The position numbers and the translations under genes were made by a program. From positions 1 to 64,000 of the forward strand of contig JAMLIS010000002.1 in the NCBI GenBank assembly GCA_023954015.1: a DNA stretch of 64,000 nt. The letters run 5' to 3'. Origin of the DNA: Burkholderiaceae bacterium (GTDB lineage Bacteria > Pseudomonadota > Gammaproteobacteria > Burkholderiales > Burkholderiaceae_E). Positions 45,385 to 54,126 of this stretch are shown one piece after another. Under the pieces are notes generated by a model. The model worked only from the letters and a program-made list of their open reading frames with translations, ran no database searches and was not told the origin of the DNA. Numbering within the stretch: the first letter of the stretch is position 1; each line of letters opens with the position of its first letter.

Positions 45385-45879
45385 ATGAACTTCCAGGGCC
45401 AGGTCGCTCACGCGCTCGACGAGGAACACCGCGCGAGCCTCGATCTTCTCGGCAAGGTCGAACAGGCCTTCGCGCGCGCACCGCGCACGGGCGCCGGCGG
45501 CAACCCCGATCTCGCGCGCCTCGCCGGCCAGTTTGCCCGCCACCTCGAGCAGGACGTCGGACGTCACTTCGACTTCGAGGAGAACGAATTGTTCGAACGG
45601 CTCTCCGAAGCCGGCGAGGGCGACATCGCCGAGCTGCTCGCCGAGGAGCACCAGGCAATTCGGGAAGCAGCCGAGACGCTGTTGCCGCTTGCCCACGCAG
45701 CCGCCGGGGGCACGCTCGACGACGCCGGCTGGACGCAGCTGAAGGTAGGCGTCGCCGAGATGGTCGAGCGCCAGGTCGCACATATCCAGAAGGAAACGAT
45801 GGCGCTGCTGCCGGCACTCGAAGACCTGCTCGACGAGGACACCGATCGCGAGCTCGCCTTCGCGTACGCGACGGCCTGA
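45385..45879 (+). CDS. Hemerythrin-like HHE domain protein
   Basis: 164 residues, all-helical. Metal-ligand candidates lie in EEHRASLDLL, FARHLEQDVGRHFDFEENELF, AEEHQAIRE and QVAHIQKETMALLP, the His-His-Glu-His-His order of the HHE fold. Such proteins bind oxygen or nitric oxide, or repair damaged iron centres (YtfE/RIC-like). It is the first gene after the FNR-type promoter and leads a row with a GNAT, DUF59, NnrS and MarC genes, fitting protection of oxygen- and NO-sensitive iron-sulfur enzymes such as benzoyl-CoA reductase (inference). Confidence 0.85.
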   Translation: MNFQGQVAHALDEEHRASLDLLGKVEQAFARAPRTGAGGNPDLARLAGQFARHLEQDVGRHFDFEENELFERLSEAGEGDIAELLAEEHQAIREAAETLLPLAHAAAGGTLDDAGWTQLKVGVAEMVERQVAHIQKETMALLPALEDLLDEDTDRELAFAYATA

Positions 45880-45946
45880 ACCCGCGTACCGGCGCCCACC
45901 CGCGCCGGCGCGCCCCCGGATCCCGCAGCCCATGCGAGGCAAACCG

Positions 45947-46963
45947 ATGCACGCTTCCTACACGCTCCGCGCCGACATCCGTCCGCTCGCTCCCAGCGAC
46001 CTCGAAGAGGTCGTCGCGATCGACACGACCATCGAAGGACATTCGCGCCGCCCGTACTTCGAACGCCGGCTTCAATCGGCGCGTCGCGAGCCGCAACTGC
46101 ACGCGCAGTTCGCCGCCATCGATGCCAAGGGGCTGGCCGGCCACATTCTCGCGCGCGTGCTCGAAGGCGAATTCGGCCGCGGCGATCCCGAGCTGAGGCT
46201 CGAGGCGATCGGCGTTCGCGACGACGTCCAGGGCCAGGGCATCGGTCGCGACCTCTTTGCCGCGCTGTCGGAATGGGCCCGGCGACACCGGATCGCCTGC
46301 CTGCGCACGCAGGCGCGCTGGAACGACCTTCCGATGCTGCGCTGGATGAGCGCGATGGACTTCGAGCGGGCGCCGGAGCTGGTGCTCGACTGCGCGGTCG
46401 CCGGCGGCGCCTACGCGCCCGAGCGAGACGACCCGGTGCTCGCCGACGCTGCCGCCGCGCTTCCGTCCGAGGTCAACTTCGGTGGTCAGGCGGCCAACGA
46501 CTTCGAACGCCTGGCGCGCGACACGGCCGACGTCCGGGCAATGAACGCCGGCGAACTGCGCGACATCGTGCGCATCGATCGCGCGATCACCGGGCGCAAC
46601 CGCGAAGAGTACATGGCGCACCGTTTTGCCGAGACGACCGCCGACTCGGCGATCGGCGTCTCGCTTACCGCACGCATCGACGACGATCTCGTCATCGGTT
46701 TCCTGATGGCGCGCGTCGATCTCGGCGACTACGGGCGCACCGAAGCGGTGGCGGTCGTCGACACGATCGGCGTCGATCCGGCCTACGCCGGGCGCGGTGT
46801 CGGACGGGCGCTGCTGTCGCAGCTGTTCGTGAACCTCGGCGCACTGCGCGTCGAGCGCGTCGAGACGAGCGTCACCCCGGACAATCTCGGCCTGCTCGGT
46901 TTCCTCTATGACACAGGGTTCGTTCCGTCGCAGCGCATCGCATTCGTGCGACGCTTCGACTGA
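45947..46963 (+). CDS. Tandem GNAT acetyltransferase (two domains)
   Basis: 338 residues from ATG 45947, which has GAGG upstream; ATG 45932 is possible. Two full GNAT domains. Domain 1 (about 6-150) has motif A LEAIGVRDDVQGQGIGRDLF, domain 2 (about 195-338) has VVDTIGVDPAYAGRGVGRAL, both with an intact pyrophosphate loop. Each domain opens with the same pattern (VVAIDTTIEGHSRRPYFERRL; IVRIDRAITGRNREEYMAHRF) seen in the BadL-like GNAT at 35347. The substrate is unknown; small aromatic amines are a candidate by analogy with BadL, protein lysines an alternative. Confidence 0.75.
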   Translation: MHASYTLRADIRPLAPSDLEEVVAIDTTIEGHSRRPYFERRLQSARREPQLHAQFAAIDAKGLAGHILARVLEGEFGRGDPELRLEAIGVRDDVQGQGIGRDLFAALSEWARRHRIACLRTQARWNDLPMLRWMSAMDFERAPELVLDCAVAGGAYAPERDDPVLADAAAALPSEVNFGGQAANDFERLARDTADVRAMNAGELRDIVRIDRAITGRNREEYMAHRFAETTADSAIGVSLTARIDDDLVIGFLMARVDLGDYGRTEAVAVVDTIGVDPAYAGRGVGRALLSQLFVNLGALRVERVETSVTPDNLGLLGFLYDTGFVPSQRIAFVRRFD

Positions 46964-46990
46964 GATCGGAACACAGCGGAGGAAGCGCCG

Positions 46991-47308
46991 ATGCCCTCGA
47001 TGCCCGACGACGACGCGGTCCGCGAAGCGCTGCGCCAGGTCGACGACCCCGAAGCGGGAATGAACATCGTCGACCTCGGGCTCGTCTACAACATCGCGGT
47101 CGGCGACGAGGCAGTCTTCATCGACATCACGATGACCACCGCAGCCTGCCCGATGGCCGACATGATCATGGACGACGTGCGACGGGTCGTTCGCGACATC
47201 GTCCCGGAAGGCACCGCGGTCGAGGTGGAACTGGTCTGGGATCCCCCGTGGACTCCGGAGAAGATGACCGGTCTCGCCCGCGACCATTTCGGCTGGTCGC
47301 CGCGTTGA
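46991..47308 (+). CDS. DUF59 (MIP18/SufT-like) metal-sulfur cluster assembly factor
   Basis: 105 residues. Core: ALRQVDDPEAGMNIVDLGLV, then TMTTAACPMADMI with the conserved Cys, and VWDPPWTPEKMT. It is the stand-alone form that helps insert or mature iron-sulfur clusters, related to PaaD and SufT. GGAGGAAG lies upstream of ATG 46991. The location beside hemerythrin and NnrS, and near a cluster rich in iron-sulfur enzymes, supports a cluster maintenance role. Confidence 0.85.
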   Translation: MPSMPDDDAVREALRQVDDPEAGMNIVDLGLVYNIAVGDEAVFIDITMTTAACPMADMIMDDVRRVVRDIVPEGTAVEVELVWDPPWTPEKMTGLARDHFGWSPR

Positions 47309-47309
47309 G

Positions 47310-48458
47310 GTGACCCACCCTGCCGCGGCCACGGCGCCGCGCGCGGGCCTTCCGCCCGCGTGGCGCGTGCCGCTGCTGATGCTCGGCTTCGTCGGATTGC
47401 TGTTCGGCACCGGCGCCGGTCTCGTACGCCTGGGCTGGCCGATGCCCGATGCGGTCGCGAGCGTCGCGGCGCTGCACGGACCGCTGATGATCGGCGGATT
47501 CTTCGGCGTGGTCATCGCGCTCGAGCGAGCCGTCGCGATCGGCCGCTACTGGGCATATGCCGGCCCGCTGCTCGCCGGCGCCGGCGGAGTGCTCGCCGCG
47601 TCCGGCAGCCCCGCCGTGCCGGCGCTACCGTGGGCGGCGCTGCTGTTCCTCGGCGGGGGCCTGGTGTTCCTCGCCGCGTCGCTCGACGTCCTGCGCCGCC
47701 AGCGCGCGCTGTTCACGGTCACCCTCGCACTGGGCGCCGCCTGCTGGCCGGCGGGAACCGCCCTGTGGCTCGCCGGACAGCCGATTGCCGCTGCCGTTCC
47801 GTGGTGGCTCGCGTTTCTCGTGCTCACGATCGCCGGCGAACGCCTCGAACTATCGCGCTTCCTGCCGCCGTCGCCCGGGGCGAAAGCGGCCTTCGGCGCG
47901 ATCCTGGTCGCGACAATCGTCGGGCTCGCCGGCTCCGGCGCACGCTGGGGGTCGATGTTGTTCGCGATCGGGCTGCTCGCGCTCTCCGGGTGGCTGCTGC
48001 GGCAGGACATCGCGCGGCGAACGGTACGCGGGCGCGCGCTCACCCGCTTCATCGCCGTCTGCCTGCTGGCCGGCTACGCGTGGCTCGCCGTCGGCTCGCT
48101 GGTCGCACTGCTCGCCGGCGGCTTCGTCGCGGGCACCGAAAGCTACGACGCGGCACTGCACGCGCTGACGCTCGGCTTCGTCTTCTCGATGGTGTTCGGC
48201 CACGCGGCGATCATCCTGCCGGCCGTGCTGCGCGTCACCCTTCCGTACCATCCGTCGTTCTACCTGCCGCTCGCCCTGCTGCATGCTTCCGTGGCGATCC
48301 GCCTGATCGGCGACGCCGGTGCCGGCTACGGCTGGACGAAGCTGGGCGGGCTGCTCAATGCCGCCTCGCTCGCCGTGTTCATCGCAACGATGCTCGGCGC
48401 CGTCGTGCGCGGCCGGCGATCGCGCGCGCGTGCATCGGCCGGCGCGGCGCGCGCCTGA
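47310..48458 (+). CDS. NnrS family heme-copper membrane protein
   Basis: 382 residues with about 12 helices, starting at GTG 47310, 1 base after the DUF59 stop. Conserved-looking helix motifs are LHGPLMIGGFFGVVIALERAV, WAYAGPLL, ALHALTLGFVFSMVFGHAAI and LPAVLRVTLPYHPSFYLPL. NnrS-type proteins are heme- and copper-containing membrane proteins that ease nitrosative stress in denitrifiers. The gene is in the FNR-box operon with hemerythrin. Confidence 0.8.
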   Translation: MTHPAAATAPRAGLPPAWRVPLLMLGFVGLLFGTGAGLVRLGWPMPDAVASVAALHGPLMIGGFFGVVIALERAVAIGRYWAYAGPLLAGAGGVLAASGSPAVPALPWAALLFLGGGLVFLAASLDVLRRQRALFTVTLALGAACWPAGTALWLAGQPIAAAVPWWLAFLVLTIAGERLELSRFLPPSPGAKAAFGAILVATIVGLAGSGARWGSMLFAIGLLALSGWLLRQDIARRTVRGRALTRFIAVCLLAGYAWLAVGSLVALLAGGFVAGTESYDAALHALTLGFVFSMVFGHAAIILPAVLRVTLPYHPSFYLPLALLHASVAIRLIGDAGAGYGWTKLGGLLNAASLAVFIATMLGAVVRGRRSRARASAGAARA

Positions 48459-48479
48459 GATCCGCGCGCCCGGCGCGCC

Positions 48480-49109
48480 ATGGCGACGGCCACCGAATAC
48501 CTGCGCTTCATCGTCACGCTGGTCGCTGTCGTCGACCCGTTCCTCGCGGTCCCGTTCTTCATCGCGTTCACCGCGTCGACGCGTGCCGACGCGCGCGCGC
48601 GCCTCGCGCGTGCCGTCGCGGTCACGGTGTTCCTCGTGCTCGTGCTCGCGACCTTCGTCGGCCAGTCGCTGCTCGCGCTGATCGGTGCGAGCCTGCCGTC
48701 GTTCCGCGTCGGCGGTGGCCTGGTGCTGCTGCTGATGGCGCTGGCAATGCTCAACGCCGAAGTGGGTGCCGTGCGGCACACGCCGGCCGAGACGCAGGAG
48801 CTCGAAGCAGGAGACGTCAGTGGAGTCGTGCCGCTGGCCGTGCCGCTGCTCGCCGGCCCCGGCGCGATCAGCACGACGATCATCGCCGCCGAGAGCGGCG
48901 GCATCGTTCACCGCCTCGCGCTCGTCGCCTGCATCGCGATCGTGACGGCTCTCAGCTGGTTCGTCCTGTCACGCGCGCAGCGGATCGCCTCGCGCATGAG
49001 CCTGACCGCGATGAACGTCGCCACGCGAATCCTCGGCCTGCTGCTCGCCGCAATGGCGGTGCAGACGATGGCGGAGGGACTGCGGGAGTTGTTTCCAGGA
49101 CTGCAGTGA
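48480..49109 (+). CDS. MarC/UPF0056 family membrane protein
   Basis: 209 residues with six predicted helices. Markers: IVTLVAVVDPFLAVPFFIAFT at the N-terminus, FRVGGGLVLLLMALAML and VPLAVPLLAGPGAISTTII. Function of the family is not known; the old link to antibiotic resistance was not confirmed. Last plus-strand gene of the NO-response row, followed by a hairpin and the convergent fdx. Confidence 0.88.
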   Translation: MATATEYLRFIVTLVAVVDPFLAVPFFIAFTASTRADARARLARAVAVTVFLVLVLATFVGQSLLALIGASLPSFRVGGGLVLLLMALAMLNAEVGAVRHTPAETQELEAGDVSGVVPLAVPLLAGPGAISTTIIAAESGGIVHRLALVACIAIVTALSWFVLSRAQRIASRMSLTAMNVATRILGLLLAAMAVQTMAEGLRELFPGLQ

Positions 49110-49110
49110 A

Positions 49111-49129
49111 GGGGTGAAGGGTTCACCCC
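49111..49129. terminator. Bidirectional hairpin between marC-like gene and fdx
   Basis: GGGGTGAA (49111-49118), a 3-base loop and TTCACCCC (49122-49129) make a perfect 8-bp stem exactly in the 29-base gap between two convergent genes. No T-run follows on either strand, so it may be a processing or weak termination signal. Confidence 0.5.
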
Positions 49130-49138
49130 TGACGCGTC

Positions 49139-49384
49139 TCAACCGTGCAAGGCTTCGTACTTCGCCTGCAGTTCCTCGGGCGTCTCGCGGAACTCGGGGT
49201 GCGGGACGATGCAATCGGCCGGGCACACGAGCATGCACTGCGGTTCGTCTTCGGCGCCGACGCACTCGGTGCAGCGCGCCGCGTCGATCACGTAGATGGA
49301 CTCTCCCGCCGAAATCGCCTCGTTGGGGCACACCGGGCGACACGCGTCGCACGACGTGCAGTTCTCTTCGATCATCAATGCCAT
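49139..49384 (-). CDS. fdx: 2[4Fe-4S] ferredoxin, electron donor of benzoyl-CoA reductase
   Basis: 81 residues. Cluster 1 ligands Cys9, Cys12, Cys15 and Cys19; cluster 2 ligands Cys38, Cys41, Cys50 and Cys54, with the 8-residue insertion between the second and third ligands and a C-terminal helix. This is the Allochromatium-type ferredoxin of very low potential, the type described for Thauera benzoyl-CoA reductase. It is the last gene of the had-oah-dch-bcrCBAD-fdx operon. KorAB, encoded divergently, would reduce it. Confidence 0.93.
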   Translation of the reverse strand: MALMIEENCTSCDACRPVCPNEAISAGESIYVIDAARCTECVGAEDEPQCMLVCPADCIVPHPEFRETPEELQAKYEALHG

Positions 49385-49424
49385 GGTGATTTCTCCTGTT
49401 GCGCCGTGCGCAGAATCGACTGCA

Positions 49425-50255
49425 TCAAGCTGCCTGCAACTCGCGCAGCTTGTCGTGGCGGAACGCCCCCCACAGCGCCGCGCCGATCGCGCCGGCGTGG
49501 ATCGAGTCGGGGTGGTTGACGACCTCGACGTTGACCTTCTCGTTGGCCATCTCCTCGCGGATCGCCGCGAGCAGTCCGGTGTCGAGCGCCAGGCCCCCGG
49601 TGAGCAGCGCGGTGCCGTACTTCACGCCGGTGACCTTCAGCAGCTTGACGATGCGCGAGGCCATCGACAGGTGGATGCCCTTCAGGATGTCGGAGGTGGC
49701 GATGCCGCGCGAGACCATGTTGATGACGTCGGTCTCGGCAAGCACCGCGCAGATCGAGCTCACCTTCTCGGGATCCCTGGACTCCTGCGACAGGCCGCCG
49801 ATCTCCTCGACGGCCACGCCGAGATAGCGCGCGATGTTCTCGAGGAACTGTCCGGAACCCGACGCGCACTGGCTCGTCATCTTGTAGGCGAGCACCTTGC
49901 CGCGCACGTCGACGTTGATCGCACGCCCGTTCAGCGCGCCGATGTCGACGATGGCGGTGGCCCCCGGATGCAGGAAGACTCCGCCGCGCGCGTGCGTGGT
50001 CATCGAGTAGAAGTGCCCGGTGGCGAACTTGACGTTCTCGCCCTCGCCGGTGGTCGCGATGTAGTCGACGTCTTCCGGCGAAATTCCGGCGTCGGCGAGC
50101 ACGCCGTCGCGGCCCTCCTCGGCCAGCGTCATCGGGTCGCGCCGCCGGATGCGTTCGCTGCGCTTGGCAAGCCACTCGGCGTTGTCGCCGTCCACGCGAA
50201 ACAGCACGGTCTTGACCGCGCCCGAGCCGATGTCGATTCCGATCGTGTAGGTCAT
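49425..50255 (-). CDS. bcrD: Benzoyl-CoA reductase subunit D (ATPase, ASKHA fold)
   Basis: 276 residues, the same length as R. palustris BadG. Phosphate motif GIDIGSGAVKTVLF, adenosine motif TGGLALDTGLLAAI. The cluster ligands Cys130 (SQCASGSGQF) and Cys169 (SSICAVLAETD) are 39 apart, as in 2-hydroxyacyl-CoA dehydratase activators. With BcrA it hydrolyses ATP to push electrons to the BcrBC active site. ATG 50255 has GAGAGG upstream. Confidence 0.95.
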   Translation of the reverse strand: MTYTIGIDIGSGAVKTVLFRVDGDNAEWLAKRSERIRRRDPMTLAEEGRDGVLADAGISPEDVDYIATTGEGENVKFATGHFYSMTTHARGGVFLHPGATAIVDIGALNGRAINVDVRGKVLAYKMTSQCASGSGQFLENIARYLGVAVEEIGGLSQESRDPEKVSSICAVLAETDVINMVSRGIATSDILKGIHLSMASRIVKLLKVTGVKYGTALLTGGLALDTGLLAAIREEMANEKVNVEVVNHPDSIHAGAIGAALWGAFRHDKLRELQAA

Positions 50256-50280
50256 TCTGTTGCCTCTCGTTGCGACGGGT

Positions 50281-51621
50281 TCAGGCGCGCTTCTCGGCGG
50301 TCTTGCCCTCGTGCACCACCGCGCGGTAAGCGAAGGTGGCGCCACCGAGCGCTCCGGTGTAGATGGAGTCGGGGTCGATGTTCAGCGTGAGCTTGCCGTA
50401 GTTCTCCTCGACCAGCTCCTTGAGCGCCTTTACCGCCGCCTCGTTCTTCGCGACGCCGCCGGTGAACGTGAACTCGTCGCGGATGCCGCCCGAGCGCGCG
50501 AGAATGGACATCGCGCGCAGGATGATCGCGCGGTGCAGCCCGGCCATGATGTCCTCGCGCTTGTCGCCCAGCGACAGCCGGTCGCGCAGCTCGGCGCCGG
50601 CGAACACCGTGCACGTCGAGTTGATGCGGATCTGCTTGGTCGACTTCATCGCCATCGGGCCGAGTTCGTGCAGCCCCATGTTCATCTCGTCGGCGATGTA
50701 GCCGAGATAGCGTCCGCACCCGGCCGCGCAGCGGTCGTTCATCTGGAAGCTCTCGACGATGCCGGCCGGATCGACCTGGATCGCCTTCGTGTCCTGGCCG
50801 CCGATGTCCAGCACGGTGGCCGTGTTCGGATACATCTGGTGCGCGCCGAGGCCGTGGCACAGGATCTCCGAGCGCACGTGTTCCTTGGAGAACGGCAGCC
50901 GCGCGCGCCCGTAGCCGGTCCCGACGACGTAGGTCTCCTCCATCTCGGTGTCGAGAATCCCCTTGATCGGCGCCTCGACCTGCGTGCGCCGTGCGGCCGT
51001 CTCGGGCAACGCCGCGAAAGTGCGCTCGAGCGCCGCGAGCAGATGGCGACGGATCGAGTCGCTGTAGACGCGGTTCTCGACCTCGATGATCGACCGGTCG
51101 AAGACGTTCAGCAGGTAGTCGTAGCGCGTGTTGGCTTCCTTCGCGACCGTCTCGCCGATGGCCAGGTACTGGCTGCCGGCGATGTCGCGGAAGAAGTCCG
51201 ACTTGCGCTTGGCGCCTTCGGCGAAGAGCGCCGGCGCTTCCACCTTGATGCGCTCGAAGGTTTCGCCCAGCGCTTCGCCGACCGCCTTCGTGTCGTCGCC
51301 GAACTTCGCCGTCTCGAGGCTGCGGTTGCAGGTCGCCTCGAGGTCGTCGAGCTGTTCGAGATACTGCTCGGCACGGAAATCGCGCTCGAGTTGCCCGAGG
51401 AACTTGTCGAGCGAGCCGTTCAGCGCGCCGGTCTTGCCGAGCTCGCCGCGGAACAGGTGGAAGCGGCTGTTGACGAGCGCCTCCTGCTTGGCGACCTCGG
51501 CGGCCGTGTCGTAGTTCGAACGCGAATTCGTGATGCCGCGCCCGAGGATGTTCTGGTTCTCGTCGATCACCACTGCCTTCGTGGTCGTCGAGCCCAGGTC
51601 GATGCCGATGAAGCAACGCAT
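50281..51621 (-). CDS. bcrA: Benzoyl-CoA reductase subunit A (ATPase, ASKHA fold)
   Basis: 446 residues; the start [18 protein letters not shown] at 51621 fits the family better than the upstream ATG at 51648. A roughly 190-residue insert follows the first ATPase strand, as in Bcr/Bad A subunits but not in BzdQ-type ones. [12 protein letters not shown] is the second phosphate motif. Cluster ligands Cys298 ([12 protein letters not shown]) and Cys337 ([11 protein letters not shown]) are again 39 apart. It pairs with BcrD across a shared [4Fe-4S] cluster. Confidence 0.95.
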   Translation of the reverse strand: MRCFIGIDLGSTTTKAVVIDENQNILGRGITNSRSNYDTAAEVAKQEALVNSRFHLFRGELGKTGALNGSLDKFLGQLERDFRAEQYLEQLDDLEATCNRSLETAKFGDDTKAVGEALGETFERIKVEAPALFAEGAKRKSDFFRDIAGSQYLAIGETVAKEANTRYDYLLNVFDRSIIEVENRVYSDSIRRHLLAALERTFAALPETAARRTQVEAPIKGILDTEMEETYVVGTGYGRARLPFSKEHVRSEILCHGLGAHQMYPNTATVLDIGGQDTKAIQVDPAGIVESFQMNDRCAAGCGRYLGYIADEMNMGLHELGPMAMKSTKQIRINSTCTVFAGAELRDRLSLGDKREDIMAGLHRAIILRAMSILARSGGIRDEFTFTGGVAKNEAAVKALKELVEENYGKLTLNIDPDSIYTGALGGATFAYRAVVHEGKTAEKRA

Positions 51622-51637
51622 GATGGGTGAATCCCTT

Positions 51638-52951
51638 TTAGGCGGCAAGCGCGGTGCGCTTCTGCTTGACCATCTGGAAATAGCTCTCGAGCCGGTTCTT
51701 GACGTTCGCCGCCGAGAAGTAGCGCGGATCGACCAGATCGGTTTCGATGAACGCTGCCGGCTTGCCGGTGCGCTTCTCGACCTCGCGCAGGATCAGCAGC
51801 TGTCCCGCCGAGAAGCTGTTGCAGCTCTTGATCGAGTTGATCAGCAGCCCGTCGGCCTCGTACTGCTCCATGTACCGGCAGATCATGTCGACCCGCGACG
51901 GCAGGTTCAGGTTCGTGTAGCAGCCCAGGCAGTACTCGGCGAGCGACTCCAGGGGCTTGTCGGGGTTGTGGCGAAAGCCGAAGTCGTACAGCCCGCCCAC
52001 CTTCGCGTAGGTGGAGGCAACGACCACCGCGCCCTCCTCGTAGAACATCTTCCAGAAATCGCGGAAGCTGGTCCAGTTGGGCGGCCCCTCGACGATGAGG
52101 CGGTACTTCTCCTCGGTCATCTCGCCGTCGGGGGTGATCGGGCCCTTGCCCTCGCGCACGCGCTGCTCGATCTCCTCGCGCAGCATCCGGTAGAACTTCG
52201 TGCCGTCCTTCGACCCGCGGAACGCCGTGAAGATCGGGCCGATGTAGTAGACGGCACCGAAATACCCGTCGATCGGCGACGGCCGGTTCTTCGCCGATTG
52301 CAGCACGGCGACGAGGTCTTCCTCGGCCTTCGCCGATTCCTTCATGTATTCGCGCAGGCGGTCGATGTCGAACTTCACGCCCGACACGCGCTCGAGGGTC
52401 GGGATCACCGACTCCTTGAGCTGGCGAACGACGTAATCGCGCATGTTCGGCTCGATACGGCCTTCGCCCTGGTACGGCACGTGCAACATCGTGGTTTCGC
52501 AGCCGTACTTGTGGCGGATCAGCTCGAACCACTTCATGAAGGTGAAGCAGCCCGTGTAGGACAGCAGCAGCACGTCGGGCGTGGGCAGCGGATCGCCGGT
52601 GGGACCGATCTCGCCGCCGGCCATCATGCCGAGGTCGGATTTCACGTAGGTGCAGACGTCTTCCGAGTGCCCCTCGCGCTCGGCGTCCATGATGAACTTG
52701 CCCGACTTCTTGCGCATGCCGTTCTGCAGCGCGTTCGTCTCGGGCAGGCTGCGCGCGAAATCGAAGCACATCAGCAGTTCGTTCAGGTTGCCCGGAACGA
52801 AGGTCGCCGCCACCTTGCGGCCGTTCTGGTGCGCGGTGGCCAGGTCCATGTAGTTGGCGTTGATCAGCTCCTTCTGGAGCGACATCGCGTCGTCTTTCTG
52901 GACGCTCTGCGGCTTCTTCGCCGCAGCGGCGGGTTTGGCGGCGGTGTTCAT
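51638..52951 (-). CDS. bcrB: Benzoyl-CoA reductase subunit B
   Basis: 437 residues, as in Thauera and Rhodopseudomonas B subunits. It is a 2-hydroxyacyl-CoA dehydratase D-family fold: [33 protein letters not shown] and [12 protein letters not shown] carry the cysteines likely to hold the active-site cluster. With BcrC it binds benzoyl-CoA and performs the two one-electron ring reductions. ATG 52951 overlaps the bcrC stop (ATGA). An extra Ala/Lys-rich N-terminal stretch of about 20 residues is present. Confidence 0.94.
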   Translation of the reverse strand: MNTAAKPAAAAKKPQSVQKDDAMSLQKELINANYMDLATAHQNGRKVAATFVPGNLNELLMCFDFARSLPETNALQNGMRKKSGKFIMDAEREGHSEDVCTYVKSDLGMMAGGEIGPTGDPLPTPDVLLLSYTGCFTFMKWFELIRHKYGCETTMLHVPYQGEGRIEPNMRDYVVRQLKESVIPTLERVSGVKFDIDRLREYMKESAKAEEDLVAVLQSAKNRPSPIDGYFGAVYYIGPIFTAFRGSKDGTKFYRMLREEIEQRVREGKGPITPDGEMTEEKYRLIVEGPPNWTSFRDFWKMFYEEGAVVVASTYAKVGGLYDFGFRHNPDKPLESLAEYCLGCYTNLNLPSRVDMICRYMEQYEADGLLINSIKSCNSFSAGQLLILREVEKRTGKPAAFIETDLVDPRYFSAANVKNRLESYFQMVKQKRTALAA

Positions 52952-54126
52952 GCGGCGCTCCACAGTTTGATCGAGTCGGCGAAGGTGCCGGCCTGCTCGC
53001 GGATCGGAGCCATCTGGCCGGTGTTCTCGGCGTACTTGAACGCCGTGTAAGGAATCTTCTGCTTGGCGAGCACGTCCTGCAGCATCGGGCGCTCGAGCAG
53101 CGCCGGGTCGCAGAAAGAAGGCGCAGCGAAGATGACGCCTTCGGCGCTGCCCTTCTTCACCTGATGCAGCAGGTACTGGCCCTTGTCCTCGCGCTTCGCG
53201 TCGTACTTGGCGGCGGTGGATGCCGAGCGGTGCAGGAAGGCCTTCGACAGCTCCTCGAGCGGCTTGCCGACCGTGGGTACGTCGTCGAGCAGCCAGCGCG
53301 TGACGAGCATGAAGTCGTCGTCGACGATGTAACAGCCGGCCATTTCGATCGACTTGATCAGGTTCAGCGGCGGCTGTTCGCAGAACGAGCCGTTGATGAC
53401 GATGCGCGCGTTGTCGCGCCGGGGCCGTGCGACGGCATCTGTGGCCGCGAGATAGTCGCGGACCAGCTGCGTGTGCTCCTCGGGCGGCAGCACCATGCCC
53501 GCGCGCAGGATCAGGTACACCTCGGAGGTCGGCGCCTGCCAGGGCTTGGCGGCCCGGTACGCGTAGAGATCCGCGATGGCCCGCCGGTTCTCGTTGTAGA
53601 CGGCGATCGACGCGTCGAGCTCGGCATCGGTGATCGGCTTGCCGCGCAGCTTGCCGAGGTCGTCGCGCAGGATCCCCAGTTCGTGCACGTAGAAGCGGCC
53701 GCCGACCTCGTCCTCGTAGTTCTGCGGCGCGTCGAAGTAGCGGACGTACTTGTCCTGGAACATCAGCTGCCACATGCCCGACAGATTGCGGATCACGTCG
53801 CAGATCGACGGGAACAGCATGCCGTCGAGGCAGTCGAGCCGGCCGGTGAGACCCAGCTCGATCGTCGAGCGCGGGATGCGGCAGATGTAGCTCTGGTAGT
53901 AGGCGTCGCCCTGGATCACCTCGAGCTGGTCGCCGCCGCCGAGAATCCCCACGGGCAACATGCCGGCGGCGTGGATCAGCTCGCGCGGCACGTAGATCGG
54001 CATGTAGCCGATCGCCTTGCGGCCCGGCCCGGCCGCCTTCCATTGCTTGACGGCGTTGAAGTCGAGGTCATCGAACAGCGTCTGGCAACGCTCGACGATC
54101 GCCTGTACAGGGTTTGCGGTGGTCAT
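52948..54126 (-). CDS. bcrC: Benzoyl-CoA reductase subunit C
   Basis: 392 residues. Family elements: IGYMPIYVPRELIHAAGMLP, YQSYICRIPRSTIELGL, INGSFCEQPPLNLIKSIEMAGC and FAAPSFCDPALLERPML. It is the second half of the substrate-binding heterodimer of class I reductase. ATG 54126 shares a base with the dch stop (TGATG); the in-frame ATG 15 bases upstream is less likely. The four subunit sizes (392, 437, 446, 276) place the enzyme in the Bcr/Bad subgroup, not Bzd. Confidence 0.94.
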   Translation of the reverse strand: MTTANPVQAIVERCQTLFDDLDFNAVKQWKAAGPGRKAIGYMPIYVPRELIHAAGMLPVGILGGGDQLEVIQGDAYYQSYICRIPRSTIELGLTGRLDCLDGMLFPSICDVIRNLSGMWQLMFQDKYVRYFDAPQNYEDEVGGRFYVHELGILRDDLGKLRGKPITDAELDASIAVYNENRRAIADLYAYRAAKPWQAPTSEVYLILRAGMVLPPEEHTQLVRDYLAATDAVARPRRDNARIVINGSFCEQPPLNLIKSIEMAGCYIVDDDFMLVTRWLLDDVPTVGKPLEELSKAFLHRSASTAAKYDAKREDKGQYLLHQVKKGSAEGVIFAAPSFCDPALLERPMLQDVLAKQKIPYTAFKYAENTGQMAPIREQAGTFADSIKLWSAA

